Positions 1-9,983 of a DNA stretch of 64,000 nucleotides are shown here, piece after piece. The stretch covers positions 56,850-120,849 of the forward strand of contig JAUCMV010000008.1 of NCBI GenBank assembly GCA_030435675.1, written 5' to 3'. The stretch's first letter is position 1; the number at the start of each line of letters is the position of its first letter. A program made the position numbers and the translations under genes. This DNA comes from Steinernema hermaphroditum. Lineage: Eukaryota > Nematoda > Chromadorea > Rhabditida > Steinernematidae. Below the pieces are notes generated by a model, which worked only from the letters and a program-made list of their open reading frames with translations, searched no databases and was not told where the DNA came from.

Positions 1-782
1 GATCAGGCTCGTGCAGTTCTACAAGATCCAATCATAAAAATGCTATGGCACTTTGGAGCAGGAGGGTCAGATGCAGAACTCTTTGTATGAACAAGGCACT
101 ATCTGTCTCGAATTGAAAGTTTTGCAGGAAACTAAGATAGTCCACAGTAAATCCAACGAGAGTAGGCGCGTTCGATCAGGCTCGTGCAGTTCTACAAGAT
201 CCAATCATAAAAATGCTATGGTACTTTGGAGCAGGAGGGTCAGATGCAGAACTCTTTGTATGAACAAGGCCCTATCTGTCTCGAATTGAAAGTTTTGCAG
301 GAAACTAAGATAGTCCGCAGGGAATCCAACGAGAGTAGGCGCGTTCGATCAGGCTCGTGCAGTTCTACACGATCCAATCATAAAAATGCTATGGTACTTT
401 GGAGCAGGAGGGTCAGATGCAGAACTCTTTGTATGAACAAGGCCCTATCTGTCTCGAATTGAAAGTTTTGCAGGAAACTAAGATAGTCCACAGTAAATCC
501 AACGAGAGTAGGCGCGTTCGATCAGGCTCGTGCAGTTCTACAAGATCCAATCATAAAAATGCTATGGTACTTTGGAGCAGGAGGGTCAGATGCAGAACTC
601 TTTGTATGAACAAGGCACTATCTGTCTCGAATTGAAAGTTTTGCAGGAAACTAAGATAGTCCACAGTAAATCCAACGAGAGTAGGCGCGTTCGATCAGGC
701 TCGTGCAGTTCTACAAGATCCAATCATAAAAATGCTATGGCACTTTGGAGCAGGAGGGTCAGATGCAGAACTCTTTGTATGA
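1..782. repeat. 173-bp satellite array A (partial, about 4.5 monomers)
   Basis: Direct tandem repeats of a 173-bp monomer. Landmarks such as ggagcaggagggtcagatg recur every 173 bases (near 57, 230, 403 and 576). The array is already running at base 1, so it continues to the left of the window. Monomers differ at a few fixed sites: gcactatc or gccctatc, cacagtaaatcc or cgcagggaatcc, acaagatcc or acacgatcc. The order of the last four monomers before the element is the same before every clean element in the window. The array ends at the target duplication 770-782. No RNA gene or known satellite family was recognised. Confidence 0.95.
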
Positions 783-1152
783 GTATTTCGAGTATTTTAT
801 TTGCAATCTCATAAGTTTCCACAAAGTTGCACCCAGGTATAACTACCAATCAAGTATGTAGGATCATCTTTTCTTCATGCTTCACTCCTTATTTGACTTC
901 ATCGCTTATGTCTTGGGCATCGGATGATGTTGATGTTGGCACAACACCAGCTTTGGTTTTTCTTCATTTGGCCTTTTCCTTCGTCCAGTCCAGGCACTGC
1001 CGCTGGAAGCCATCAGAACCTCAGCCTTATCGGTGTCCCATATGTGAAGTCAGTGGTGGGTGACCAGAACCAACTGATCAGTCACGGGTGGCCTCACCTA
1101 GCCGCGAAGACGGTCACCTTCGGAAGAATCGGTTGCTCAGTCAGGAGGAGCG
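783..1152 (-). other. 3' untranslated region of the retrotransposon (described on copy 1)
   Basis: These 370 bases lie between the TAA stop of the reverse transcriptase and the element 3' end. In the sense of the element no long frame continues. The same block is found at the 3' end of every other copy and is altered only in copy 5. On the opposite strand it has short open frames and a broken zinc-finger-like pattern near 1,030-1,095, described in the findings. I see no RNA gene in it. Confidence 0.75.
796..801 (-). promoter_or_regulatory. AATAAA polyadenylation signal of the element (copy 1)
   Basis: On the minus strand AATAAA lies 13 bases before the element 3' end. This fits cleavage of the transcript at or near the end of the element. 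The same hexamer is present at the equivalent place in the other clean copies. In copy 5 it is destroyed by a 2-base loss in the degraded stretch. Confidence 0.6.
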
Positions 1153-4131
1153 TTAGGGCGTTTGAGTTCCTCTGCTGCACCAAGATGAGAGCGACTCATT
1201 TTTCGCCACAGTTTGCCAGCGCTGAGTTCCTACAGTCTTCACGATTTCATCTTTCCAGCGTATCCTCGGTCTTCCTGACGGTCGCGTTGCTGGAGGCCTC
1301 CATTCTGTAATCAAAGTTGACCACTTGTGGCGTTCCACAGAGCTGTTTGCCATGTTCCACGCAAACTTCCACTTCCTCTTCGTGGCCTCCTCGATGATGT
1401 CTTTCACCTTTGTTACTCCGCGGATCCAGTCGTTCGTTTTCCGGTCGAGAAGTCTCACTCCTATCATTCTTCTTTCCATTCTTCTTTGCGCTGTCCTTAG
1501 CCTCGTCTTCGTGGACTTCGTCAGGGCCCACGCTTCCGATCCGTAGGTCATCGCTGGTAAGATACACATATCGAAAAGTCTTCGCTTCCACTTCATGTCC
1601 ACGGATGGCGATGTCAATAGGACTCTGTGTTCCCGGAAGGCATTCCATCCTGCGCTTATTCGGCGACTTATCTCTTTTCTGTTGCTTCGAATCATTTCAA
1701 CTTCTTGTCCTAAATAGACAAAGCTGTCAACGTGTTCTAAACTCACATCGTTGATGCGGATGTGTAGTTCTTCGTTCGCCATCACTTTAGTCTTCGTCTC
1801 GTTGATCTTCAGTCCGAACTTTTGGGATTCTTCATTTAACTCGTCCATCATTTTTTGGAGTTCGTCCTGAGAGTTTGCAAAGAGAACAATGTCGTCGGCA
1901 AAGCGGAGGTTATGAAGCCTTCTTCCATTGACATTGATTCCATACTGTTCCCAATTCAGCTTTCTGAAGACACCCTCTAGTGCGGCTGTGAACAATTTCG
2001 GACTTATTACGTCCCCTTGACGAACTCCTCGATGGATTTCGATTTCTACAAGGTCGTCTCCTATCTGAATATGAGATTTAGCTTCTCGGTAAATCTTACG
2101 CAACATTGCAACGATTTGAACCGGGACTCCTTGCTCTTGTAGTGCATTCCACACCGCATTTACCTCTACCGAGTCGAACGCCTTTTCATAGTCTACAAAG
2201 GCTATGAATAACGGCATTCGATACTCACGCGTCCTCTCCAATAGCTCATTTAGCGCGTGAAGGTGATCAACGGTTGAATAGTTTTTACGGAATCCAGCTT
2301 GTTCTTCAGATTGTGAAGTGTCTAGAACAGATTCTATTCTCTGGTTGATTACCTTTGTGAGGATCTTGTAGATGGTGGAGAGAAGTGAAATGGGTCTATA
2401 GTTCTTCATCATTCTTGGATCGCCTTTCTTGTATATCAGAATCGTAGAGGAGTCTGCCATCGATCGTGGAAGTTCGCATCGGCTGATGCATCTGTTGAAT
2501 AGTGCTGTCAGAACCGGAAGTAACTGTTGTTTGGCTAGCTTGACCATCTCTACAGTTATTTTGTCGATGCCCGGACTTTTCCCGCATTTCATGCTGTTCA
2601 GAGCGTTTTCGACTTCACATTGAAGAATATCTGGAAAATCCTCTGTGGGTTCGACTTCCCTATAAATAACGTCTGTTGTTTGCGCATATAGTCCGTTATA
2701 GAACATTTGAACGACACGGTGTATATCGCTCTTACTAGTACAGAGTATACCGTCGTCGGAGAGAAGTTCGACAATCCGTTTCCTTCCTGTAGCAGTTTCT
2801 CCTTGGATCTTGCGTAGGCTTTTCGTTTTTTGGACAGCCTTCTCGATCAGACGGCGATGATAAGCTTCAATATCCTTTCGGATTTCCTTTCGTATCAGTT
2901 TGCTGAGTTCAACGAAGGCGATTCGATCCCTGAGGGAAGTTTGAATCCGGCGCATTTCGTGTCTTTGGCGTATCAGCTTCTTGGTTGAATCTGATAGACG
3001 TTTCTCACGGGGAATAGGCTCTTTGGCGATTTCCGAAGCTTTTCGTAGTCTATCCACCAGATCCTCGTAGTCCACTGGCATCTGATTTCCTGTTGTCATC
3101 TGGGAGGTGATCGCCGCCTGGAACAACCCTCGGTTTAATCGATACTTACACTGAACTCCTCGTGTCGGTACTCTCAAAGTGGGACTTTCTGATTTGATCG
3201 TTGCTCGGAGCATTCGATGATCCGATCCTGCGAAGTGCTTTCCGAGGACGACTGCGGATTTGAACTGCATCGATTGCTTCGCCAAGATGTGATCGATGCA
3301 GTTCTTGGTTCTTCCATCCGGTGAAATCCATGTCCACTTACGTCCTTTTCGGCTCTTGAAATATGAGTTAATCGATCGTAAGTGGAAATCAGCGCATAAA
3401 TCGACAAGTAGTTGTCCTCGATCATTTCGTTCACCGTATCCGAACCTTCCTAGAACATCTTCGCTGTCAGATTCCTTCATACCCATTTTTGCGTTAAAAT
3501 CGCCGAGCAGGATGGGATTTTGAGCTCTTTCCAGTTCTTCCCGCAGCGTTTCCAACATGGATTCGAAGTCGTCGTCATTTTCATCCTGCTCATCACTCTC
3601 TCTACCAGAGGAGGGGGGTGCATAGACTGAAAACATCTGTAGGTGTTTGCGTCCAAACTTCACTTCAAGTGCGGAGATCCTATCATTGATCTTGCGAAAT
3701 TGCGTGATGTTTTTCTGGTACCGTTTGTTGACGAGGAAGCCGGTACCTGACTTTCCAGATCCGTCTTCGGGCCCAGCGTAATACAAACGCATCTCAGAGT
3801 CGTTCAAGTCCATGGCGCCTGTGCCTCGCCATCGTAGTTCAGTTAGTGCGACGACGTCGATGAGTACGTTGTCGAGGTCATGTTGCAGCTCCAGAAGGCG
3901 ATCTTGAGTAGCAAGGCGTCGCACATTCAGTGTTCCTACAACAAGATGGTGGTTTGGGATGGAACTTACTTTTTCTTGCTGTTCCACGGCTTCTAGAAAA
4001 AGGGACTCTTTGTATGAACAAGGCACTATCTGTCTCGAATTGAAAGTTTTGCAGGAAACTAAGATAGTCCACAGGAAATCCAACGAGAGTAGGCGCGTTC
4101 GATCAGGCTCGTGCAGTTCTACACGATCCAA
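1153..4131 (-). CDS. RTE-clade endonuclease/reverse transcriptase, copy 1 (992 codons)
   Basis: Single-ORF polyprotein for target-primed reverse transcription. An APE-like endonuclease would nick the target DNA and the reverse transcriptase would copy the element RNA from the exposed end. Endonuclease motifs: GTLNVR (66-71), TELRW (97-101, with the metal-binding Glu), SVYAPP (168-173), LLGDFNAKMG (208-217) and GSDHR (302-306). Reverse transcriptase: KNYRPISLLS (576-585), QAGFRKNYST (611-620), motif A FVDYEKAFDS (645-654, Asp647), motif B RGVRQGDVISP (701-711), motif C FADD (744-747, catalytic Asp746 and Asp747), GLKINETKTK (773-782) and YLGQ (806-809). The C-terminus ends with the GRPRIRW block (953-959). 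All catalytic residues are present. The frame opens with TTG straight after an in-frame TGA. Codons 1-42 are read from satellite DNA, and the first ATG is codon 107, past the first two endonuclease motifs. The true start is therefore unknown. Residues 3 and 19 are Arg and Phe (flank class DR). Confidence 0.92.
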   Translation of the reverse strand: MDRVELHEPDRTRLLSLDFLWTILVSCKTFNSRQIVPCSYKESLFLEAVEQQEKVSSIPNHHLVVGTLNVRRLATQDRLLELQHDLDNVLIDVVALTELRWRGTGAMDLNDSEMRLYYAGPEDGSGKSGTGFLVNKRYQKNITQFRKINDRISALEVKFGRKHLQMFSVYAPPSSGRESDEQDENDDDFESMLETLREELERAQNPILLGDFNAKMGMKESDSEDVLGRFGYGERNDRGQLLVDLCADFHLRSINSYFKSRKGRKWTWISPDGRTKNCIDHILAKQSMQFKSAVVLGKHFAGSDHRMLRATIKSESPTLRVPTRGVQCKYRLNRGLFQAAITSQMTTGNQMPVDYEDLVDRLRKASEIAKEPIPREKRLSDSTKKLIRQRHEMRRIQTSLRDRIAFVELSKLIRKEIRKDIEAYHRRLIEKAVQKTKSLRKIQGETATGRKRIVELLSDDGILCTSKSDIHRVVQMFYNGLYAQTTDVIYREVEPTEDFPDILQCEVENALNSMKCGKSPGIDKITVEMVKLAKQQLLPVLTALFNRCISRCELPRSMADSSTILIYKKGDPRMMKNYRPISLLSTIYKILTKVINQRIESVLDTSQSEEQAGFRKNYSTVDHLHALNELLERTREYRMPLFIAFVDYEKAFDSVEVNAVWNALQEQGVPVQIVAMLRKIYREAKSHIQIGDDLVEIEIHRGVRQGDVISPKLFTAALEGVFRKLNWEQYGINVNGRRLHNLRFADDIVLFANSQDELQKMMDELNEESQKFGLKINETKTKVMANEELHIRINDVSLEHVDSFVYLGQEVEMIRSNRKEISRRISAGWNAFREHRVLLTSPSVDMKWKRRLFDMCILPAMTYGSEAWALTKSTKTRLRTAQRRMERRMIGVRLLDRKTNDWIRGVTKVKDIIEEATKRKWKFAWNMANSSVERHKWSTLITEWRPPATRPSGRPRIRWKDEIVKTVGTQRWQTVAKNESLSSWCSRGTQTP

Positions 4132-6761
4132 TCATAAAAATGCTATGGTACTTTGGAGCAGGAGGGTCAGATGCAGAACTCTTTGTATGAACAAGGCACT
4201 ATCTGTCTGGAATTGAAAGTTTTGCAGGAAACTAAGATAGTCCACAGTAAATCCAACGAGAGTAGGCGCGTTCGATCAGGCTCGTGCAGTTCTACAAGAT
4301 CCAATCATAAAAATGCTATGGTACTTTGGAGCAGGAGGGTCAGATGCAGAACTCTTTGTATGAACAAGGCACTATCTGTCTGGAATTGAAAGTTTTGCAG
4401 GAAACTAAGATAGTCCACAGTAAATCCAACGAGAGTAGGCGCGTTCGATCAGGCTCGTGCAGTTCTACAAGATCCAATCATAAAAATGCTATGGTACTTT
4501 GGAGCAGGAGGGTCAGATGCAGAACTCTTTGTATGAACAAGGCACTATCTGTCTCGAATTGAAAGTTTTGCAGGAAACTAAGATAGTCCACAGTAAATCC
4601 AACGAGAGTAGGCGCGTTCGATCAGGCTCGTGCAGTTCTACAAGATCCAATCATAAAAATGCTATGGCACTTTGGAGCAGGAGGGTCAGATGCAGAACTC
4701 TTTGTATGAACAAGGCACTATCTGTCTCGAATTGAAAGTTTTGCAGGAAACTAAGATAGTCCACAGTAAATCCAACGAGAGTAGGCGCGTTCGATCAGGC
4801 TCGTGCAGTTCTACAAGATCCAATCATAAAAATGCTATGGTACTTTGGAGCAGGAGGGTCAGATGCAGAACTCTTTGTATGAACAAGGCCCTATCTGTCT
4901 CGAATTGAAAGTTTTGCAGGAAACTAAGATAGTCCGCAGGGAATCCAACGAGAGAAGGCGCGTTCGATCAGGCTCGTGCAGTTCTACAAGATCCGATCAT
5001 AAAAATGCTATGGTACTTTGGAGCAGGAGGGTCAGATGCAGAACTCTTTGTATGAACAAGGCACTATCTGTCTCGAATTGAAAGTTTTGCAGGAAACTAA
5101 GATAGTCCACAGGAAATCCAACGAGAGTACGCGCGTTCGATCAGGCTCGTGCAGTTCTACAAGATCCAATCATAAAAATTGGAGCGGAGGGGTCAGATGC
5201 AGAACTCTTTGTATGAACAAGGCCCTATCTGTCTCGAATTGAAAGTTTTGCAGGAAACTAAGATAGTCCACAGTAATCCCAACGGGAATAGGCGCGTTCG
5301 ATCAGGCTCGTGCAGTTCTACAAGATCCAATCATAAAAATGCTATGGTACTTTGGAGCAGGAGGGTCAGATGCAGAACTCTTTGTATGAACAAGGCCCTA
5401 TCTGTCTCGAATTGAAAGTTTTGCAGGAAACTAAGATAGTCCGCAGGAAATCCAACGAGAGTAGGCGCGTTCGATCAGGCTCGTGCAGTTCTACAAGATC
5501 CAATCATAAAAATTGGAGCGGAGGGGTCAGATGCATAACTCTTTGTATGAACAAGGCCCTAACTGTCTCGAATTGAAAGTTTTGCAGGAAACTAAGATAG
5601 TCCACAGTAATCCCAACGGGAATAGGCGTGTTCGATCAGGCTCGTGCAGTTCTACAAGATCCAATCATAAAAATGCTATGGTACTTTGGAGCAGGAGGGT
5701 CAGATGCAGAACTCTTTGTATGAACAAGGCCCTATCTGTCTCGAATTGAAAGTTTTGCAGGAAACTAAGATAGTCCACAGTAATCCCAACGGGAGTTGGC
5801 GCGTTCGATCAGGCTCGTGCAGTTCTACAAGATCCAATCATAAAAATGCTATGGTACTTTGGAGCAGGAGGGTCAGATGCAGAACTCTTTGTATGAACAA
5901 GGCACTATCTGTCTCGAATTGAAAGTTTTGCAGGAAACTAAGATAGTCCACAGTAAATCCAACGAGAGTAGGCGCGTTCGATCAGGCTCGTGCAGTTCTA
6001 CAAGATCCAATCATAAAAATGCTATGGCACTTTGGAGCAGGAGGGTCAGATGCAGAACTCTTTGTATGAACAAGGCACTATCTGTCTCGAATTGAAAGTT
6101 TTGCAGGAAACTAAGATAGTCCACAGTAAATCCAACGAGAGTAGGCGCGTTCGATCAGGCTCGTGCAGTTCTACAAGATCCAATCATAAAAATGCTATGG
6201 TACTTTGGAGCAGGAGGGTCAGATGCAGAACTCTTTGTATGAACAAGGCCCTATCTGTCTCGAATTGAAAGTTTTGCAGGAAACTAAGATAGTCCGCAGG
6301 GAATCCAACGAGAGTAGGCGCGTTCGATCAGGCTCGTGCAGTTCTACACGATCCAATCATAAAAATGCTATGGTACTTTGGAGCAGGAGGGTCAGATGCA
6401 GAACTCTTTGTATGAACAAGGCCCTATCTGTCTCGAATTGAAAGTTTTGCAGGAAACTAAGATAGTCCACAGTAAATCCAACGAGAGTAGGCGCGTTCGA
6501 TCAGGCTCGTGCAGTTCTACAAGATCCAATCATAAAAATGCTATGGTACTTTGGAGCAGGAGGGTCAGATGCAGAACTCTTTGTATGAACAAGGCACTAT
6601 CTGTCTCGAATTGAAAGTTTTGCAGGAAACTAAGATAGTCCACAGTAAATCCAACGAGAGTAGGCGCGTTCGATCAGGCTCGTGCAGTTCTACAAGATCC
6701 AATCATAAAAATGCTATGGCACTTTGGAGCAGGAGGGTCAGATGCAGAACTCTTTGTATGA
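4005..6761. repeat. Satellite array B (long type, 16 monomers)
   Basis: Sixteen monomers plus the 13-bp duplication. Fourteen monomers are 173 bp. Two are 161 bp (landmarks 5,018 to 5,179 and 5,352 to 5,513), where gctatggtacttt is lost and the text reads aaaattggagcggagg. Four monomers carry changed blocks such as taatcccaacggga. Compared with arrays H, J and L, this array has one extra standard monomer near 6,032-6,204, giving a spacing of 5,979 instead of 5,806 bp between elements. The right end (6749-6761) is the left target duplication of copy 2. Confidence 0.93.
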
Positions 6762-9700
6762 GTATTTCGAGTATTTTATTTGCAATCTCATAAGTTTCCA
6801 CAAAGTTGCACCCAGGTATAACTACCAATCAAGTATGTAGGATCATCTTTTCTTCATGCTTCACTCCTTATTTGACTTCATCGCTTATGTCTTGGGCATC
6901 GGATGATGTTGATGTTGGCACAACACCAGCTTTGGTTTTTCTTCATTTGGCCTTTTCCTTCGTCCAGTCCAGGCACTGCCGCTGGAAGCCATCAGAACCT
7001 CAGCCTTATCGGTGTCCCATATGTGAAGTCAGTGGTGGGTGACCAGAACCAACTGATCAGTCACGGGTGGCCTCACCTAGCCGCGAAGACGGTCACCTTC
7101 GGAAGAATCGGTTGCTCAGTCAGGAGGAGCGTTAGGGCGTTTGAGTTCCTCTGCTGCACCAAGATGAGAGCGACTCATTTTTCGCCACAGTTTGCCAGCG
7201 CTGAGTTCCTACAGTCTTCACGATTTCATCTTTCCAGCGTATCCTCGGTCTTCCTGACGGTCGCGTTGCTGGAGGCCTCCATTCTGTAATCAAAGTTGAC
7301 CACTTGTGGCGTTCCACAGAGCTGTTTGCCATGTTCCACGCAAACTTCCACTTCCTCTTCGTGGCCTCCTCGATGATGTCTTTCACCTTTGTTACTCCGC
7401 GGATCCAGTCGTTCGTTTTCCGGTCGAGAAGTCTCACTCCTATCATTCTTCTTTCCATTCTTCTTTGCGCTGTCCTTAGCCTCGTCTTCGTGGACTTCGT
7501 CAGGGCCCACGCTTCCGATCCGTAGGTCATCGCTGGTAAGATACACATATCGAAAAGTCTTCGCTTCCACTTCATGTCCACGGATGGCGATGTCAATAGG
7601 ACTCTGTGTTCCCGGAAGGCATTCCATCCTGCGCTTATTCGGCGACTTATCTCTTTTCTGTTGCTTCGAATCATTTCAACTTCTTGTCCTAAATAGACAA
7701 AGCTGTCAACGTGTTCTAAACTCACATCGTTGATGCGGATGTGTAGTTCTTCGTTCGCCATCACTTTAGTCTTCGTCTCGTTGATCTTCAGTCCGAACTT
7801 TTGGGATTCTTCATTTAACTCGTCCATCATTTTTTGGAGTTCGTCCTGAGAGTTTGCAAAGAGAACAATGTCGTCGGCAAAGCGGAGGTTATGAAGCCTT
7901 CTTCCATTGACATTGATTCCATACTGTTCCCAATTCAGCTTTCTGAAGACACCCTCTAGTGCGGCTGTGAACAATTTCGGACTTATTACGTCCCCTTGAC
8001 GAACTCCTCGATGGATTTCGATTTCTACAAGGTCGTCTCCTATCTGAATATGAGATTTAGCTTCTCGGTAAATCTTACGCAACATTGCAACGATTTGAAC
8101 CGGGACTCCTTGCTCTTGTAGTGCATTCCACACCGCATTTACCTCTACCGAGTCGAACGCCTTTTCATAGTCTACAAAGGCTATGAATAACGGCATTCGA
8201 TACTCACGCGTCCTCTCCAATAGCTCATTTAGCGCGTGAAGGTGATCAACGGTTGAATAGTTTTTACGGAATCCAGCTTGTTCTTCAGATTGTGAAGTGT
8301 CTAGAACAGATTCTATTCTCTGGTTGATTACCTTTGTGAGGATCTTGTAGATGGTGGAGAGAAGTGAAATGGGTCTATAGTTCTTCATCATTCTTGGATC
8401 GCCTTTCTTGTATATCAGAATCGTAGAGGAGTCTGCCATCGATCGTGGAAGTTCGCATCGGCTGATGCATCTGTTGAATAGTGCTGTCAGAACCGGAAGT
8501 AACTGTTGTTTGGCTAGCTTGACCATCTCTACAGTTATTTTGTCGATGCCCGGACTTTTCCCGCATTTCATGCTGTTCAGAGCGTTTTCGACTTCACATT
8601 GAAGAATATCTGGAAAATCCTCTGTGGGTTCGACTTCCCTATAAATAACGTCTGTTGTTTGCGCATATAGTCCGTTATAGAACATTTGAACGACACGGTG
8701 TATATCGCTCTTACTAGTACAGAGTATACCGTCGTCGGAGAGAAGTTCGACAATCCGTTTCCTTCCTGTAGCAGTTTCTCCTTGGATCTTGCGTAGGCTT
8801 TTCGTTTTTTGGACAGCCTTCTCGATCAGACGGCGATGATAAGCTTCAATATCCTTTCGGATTTCCTTTCGTATCAGTTTGCTGAGTTCAACGAAGGCGA
8901 TTCGATCCCTGAGGGAAGTTTGAATCCGGCGCATTTCGTGTCTTTGGCGTATCAGCTTCTTGGTTGAATCTGATAGACGTTTCTCACGGGGAATAGGCTC
9001 TTTGGCGATTTCCGAAGCTTTTCGTAGTCTATCCACCAGATCCTCGTAGTCCACTGGCATCTGATTTCCTGTTGTCATCTGGGAGGTGATCGCCGCCTGG
9101 AACAACCCTCGGTTTAATCGATACTTACACTGAACTCCTCGTGTCGGTACTCTCAAAGTGGGACTTTCTGATTTGATCGTTGCTCGGAGCATTCGATGAT
9201 CCGATCCTGCGAAGTGCTTTCCGAGGACGACTGCGGATTTGAACTGCATCGATTGCTTCGCCAAGATGTGATCGATGCAGTTCTTGGTTCTTCCATCCGG
9301 TGAAATCCATGTCCACTTACGTCCTTTTCGGCTCTTGAAATATGAGTTAATCGATCGTAAGTGGAAATCAGCGCATAAATCGACAAGTAGTTGTCCTCGA
9401 TCATTTCGTTCACCGTATCCGAACCTTCCTAGAACATCTTCGCTGTCAGATTCCTTCATACCCATTTTTGCGTTAAAATCGCCGAGCAGGATGGGATTTT
9501 GAGCTCTTTCCAGTTCTTCCCGCAGCGTTTCCAACATGGATTCGAAGTCGTCGTCATTTTCATCCTGCTCATCACTCTCTCTACCAGAGGAGGGGGGTGC
9601 ATAGACTGAAAACATCTGTAGGTGTTTGCGTCCAAACTTCACTTCAAGTGCGGAGATCCTATCATTGATCTTGCGAAATTGCGTGATGTTTTTCTGGTAC

Positions 9701-9983
9701 CGTTTGTTGACGAGGAAGCCGGTACCTGACTTTCCAGATCCGTCTTCGGGCCCAGCGTAATACAAACGCATCTCAGAGTCGTTCAAGTCCATGGCGCCTG
9801 TGCCTCGCCATCGTAGTTCAGTTAGTGCGACGACGTCGATGAGTACGTTGTCGAGGTCATGTTGCAGCTCCAGAAGGCGATCTTGAGTAGCAAGGCGTCG
9901 CACATTCAGTGTTCCTACAACAAGATGGTGGTTTGGGATGGAACTTACTTTTTCTTGCTGTTCCACGGCTTCTAGAAAAAGGG
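6762..9983 (-). mobile_element. RTE-like retrotransposon, copy 2
   Basis: Full 3,222-bp element. Target duplication at 6749-6761 and 9984-9996. Same insertion point and the same 5' and 3' ends as copy 1. Confidence 0.9.

Larger units (their letters stand above)
783..4004 (-). mobile_element. RTE-like non-LTR retrotransposon, copy 1
   Basis: A 3,222-bp element inserted in the satellite. The same 13 bases, actctttgtatga, lie on both sides (770-782 and 4005-4017), and satellite sequence resumes in phase after the right copy. This is a target-site duplication. On the minus strand the 5' end is at 4004, starting with ccctttttctagaa, and the 3' end is at 783. There are no long terminal repeats and no poly(A) tail. 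The 3' end finishes in a short imperfect repeat (atactcgaaatac) after an AATAAA signal, as is usual for RTE elements, which often end in short tandem repeats. The 5' end lies only about 22 codons before the endonuclease domain and supplies no ATG, so the founder was probably slightly 5'-truncated. Confidence 0.9.

Noticed and set aside
1..782. Pol III internal promoter (gttcgatc resembles a B box) suggesting a SINE or tRNA-derived monomer
   Set aside because: The match to the B-box consensus is incomplete and no A box at a sensible distance was found.
53..814. Chains of 78-codon open frames, one per satellite monomer, on the plus strand
   Set aside because: 173 is not a multiple of three, so the frame rotates in every monomer and each ORF simply ends when it reaches the next frame. 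There is no start context, no domain, and the ORFs overlap each other. They are a by-product of the repeat.
924..1754. Open frames of 73-133 codons opposite or out of frame with the reverse transcriptase (924-1310, 1325-1546 and 1410-1754 plus; 1247-1648 minus), repeated in other copies
   Set aside because: They are shadows of the well-supported polymerase frame or of its 3' region, with no recognisable domain.
4129..4131. TTG as a true start codon of the polymerase
   Set aside because: Non-ATG initiation is uncommon in animals. The TTG is only the first codon after an in-frame stop, so it marks the limit of the open frame, not a supported start.
4005..6761. CRISPR-like array
   Set aside because: The repeats are 173 bp and directly adjacent, with no unique spacers, in eukaryotic DNA with retrotransposons. 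This is an ordinary satellite.
783..6761. LTR retrotransposon with the satellite blocks as long terminal repeats
   Set aside because: The protein is an endonuclease plus reverse transcriptase of the RTE type with no gag, protease, RNase H or integrase. A 13-bp target duplication lies inside the satellite, and the flanking blocks differ in length.
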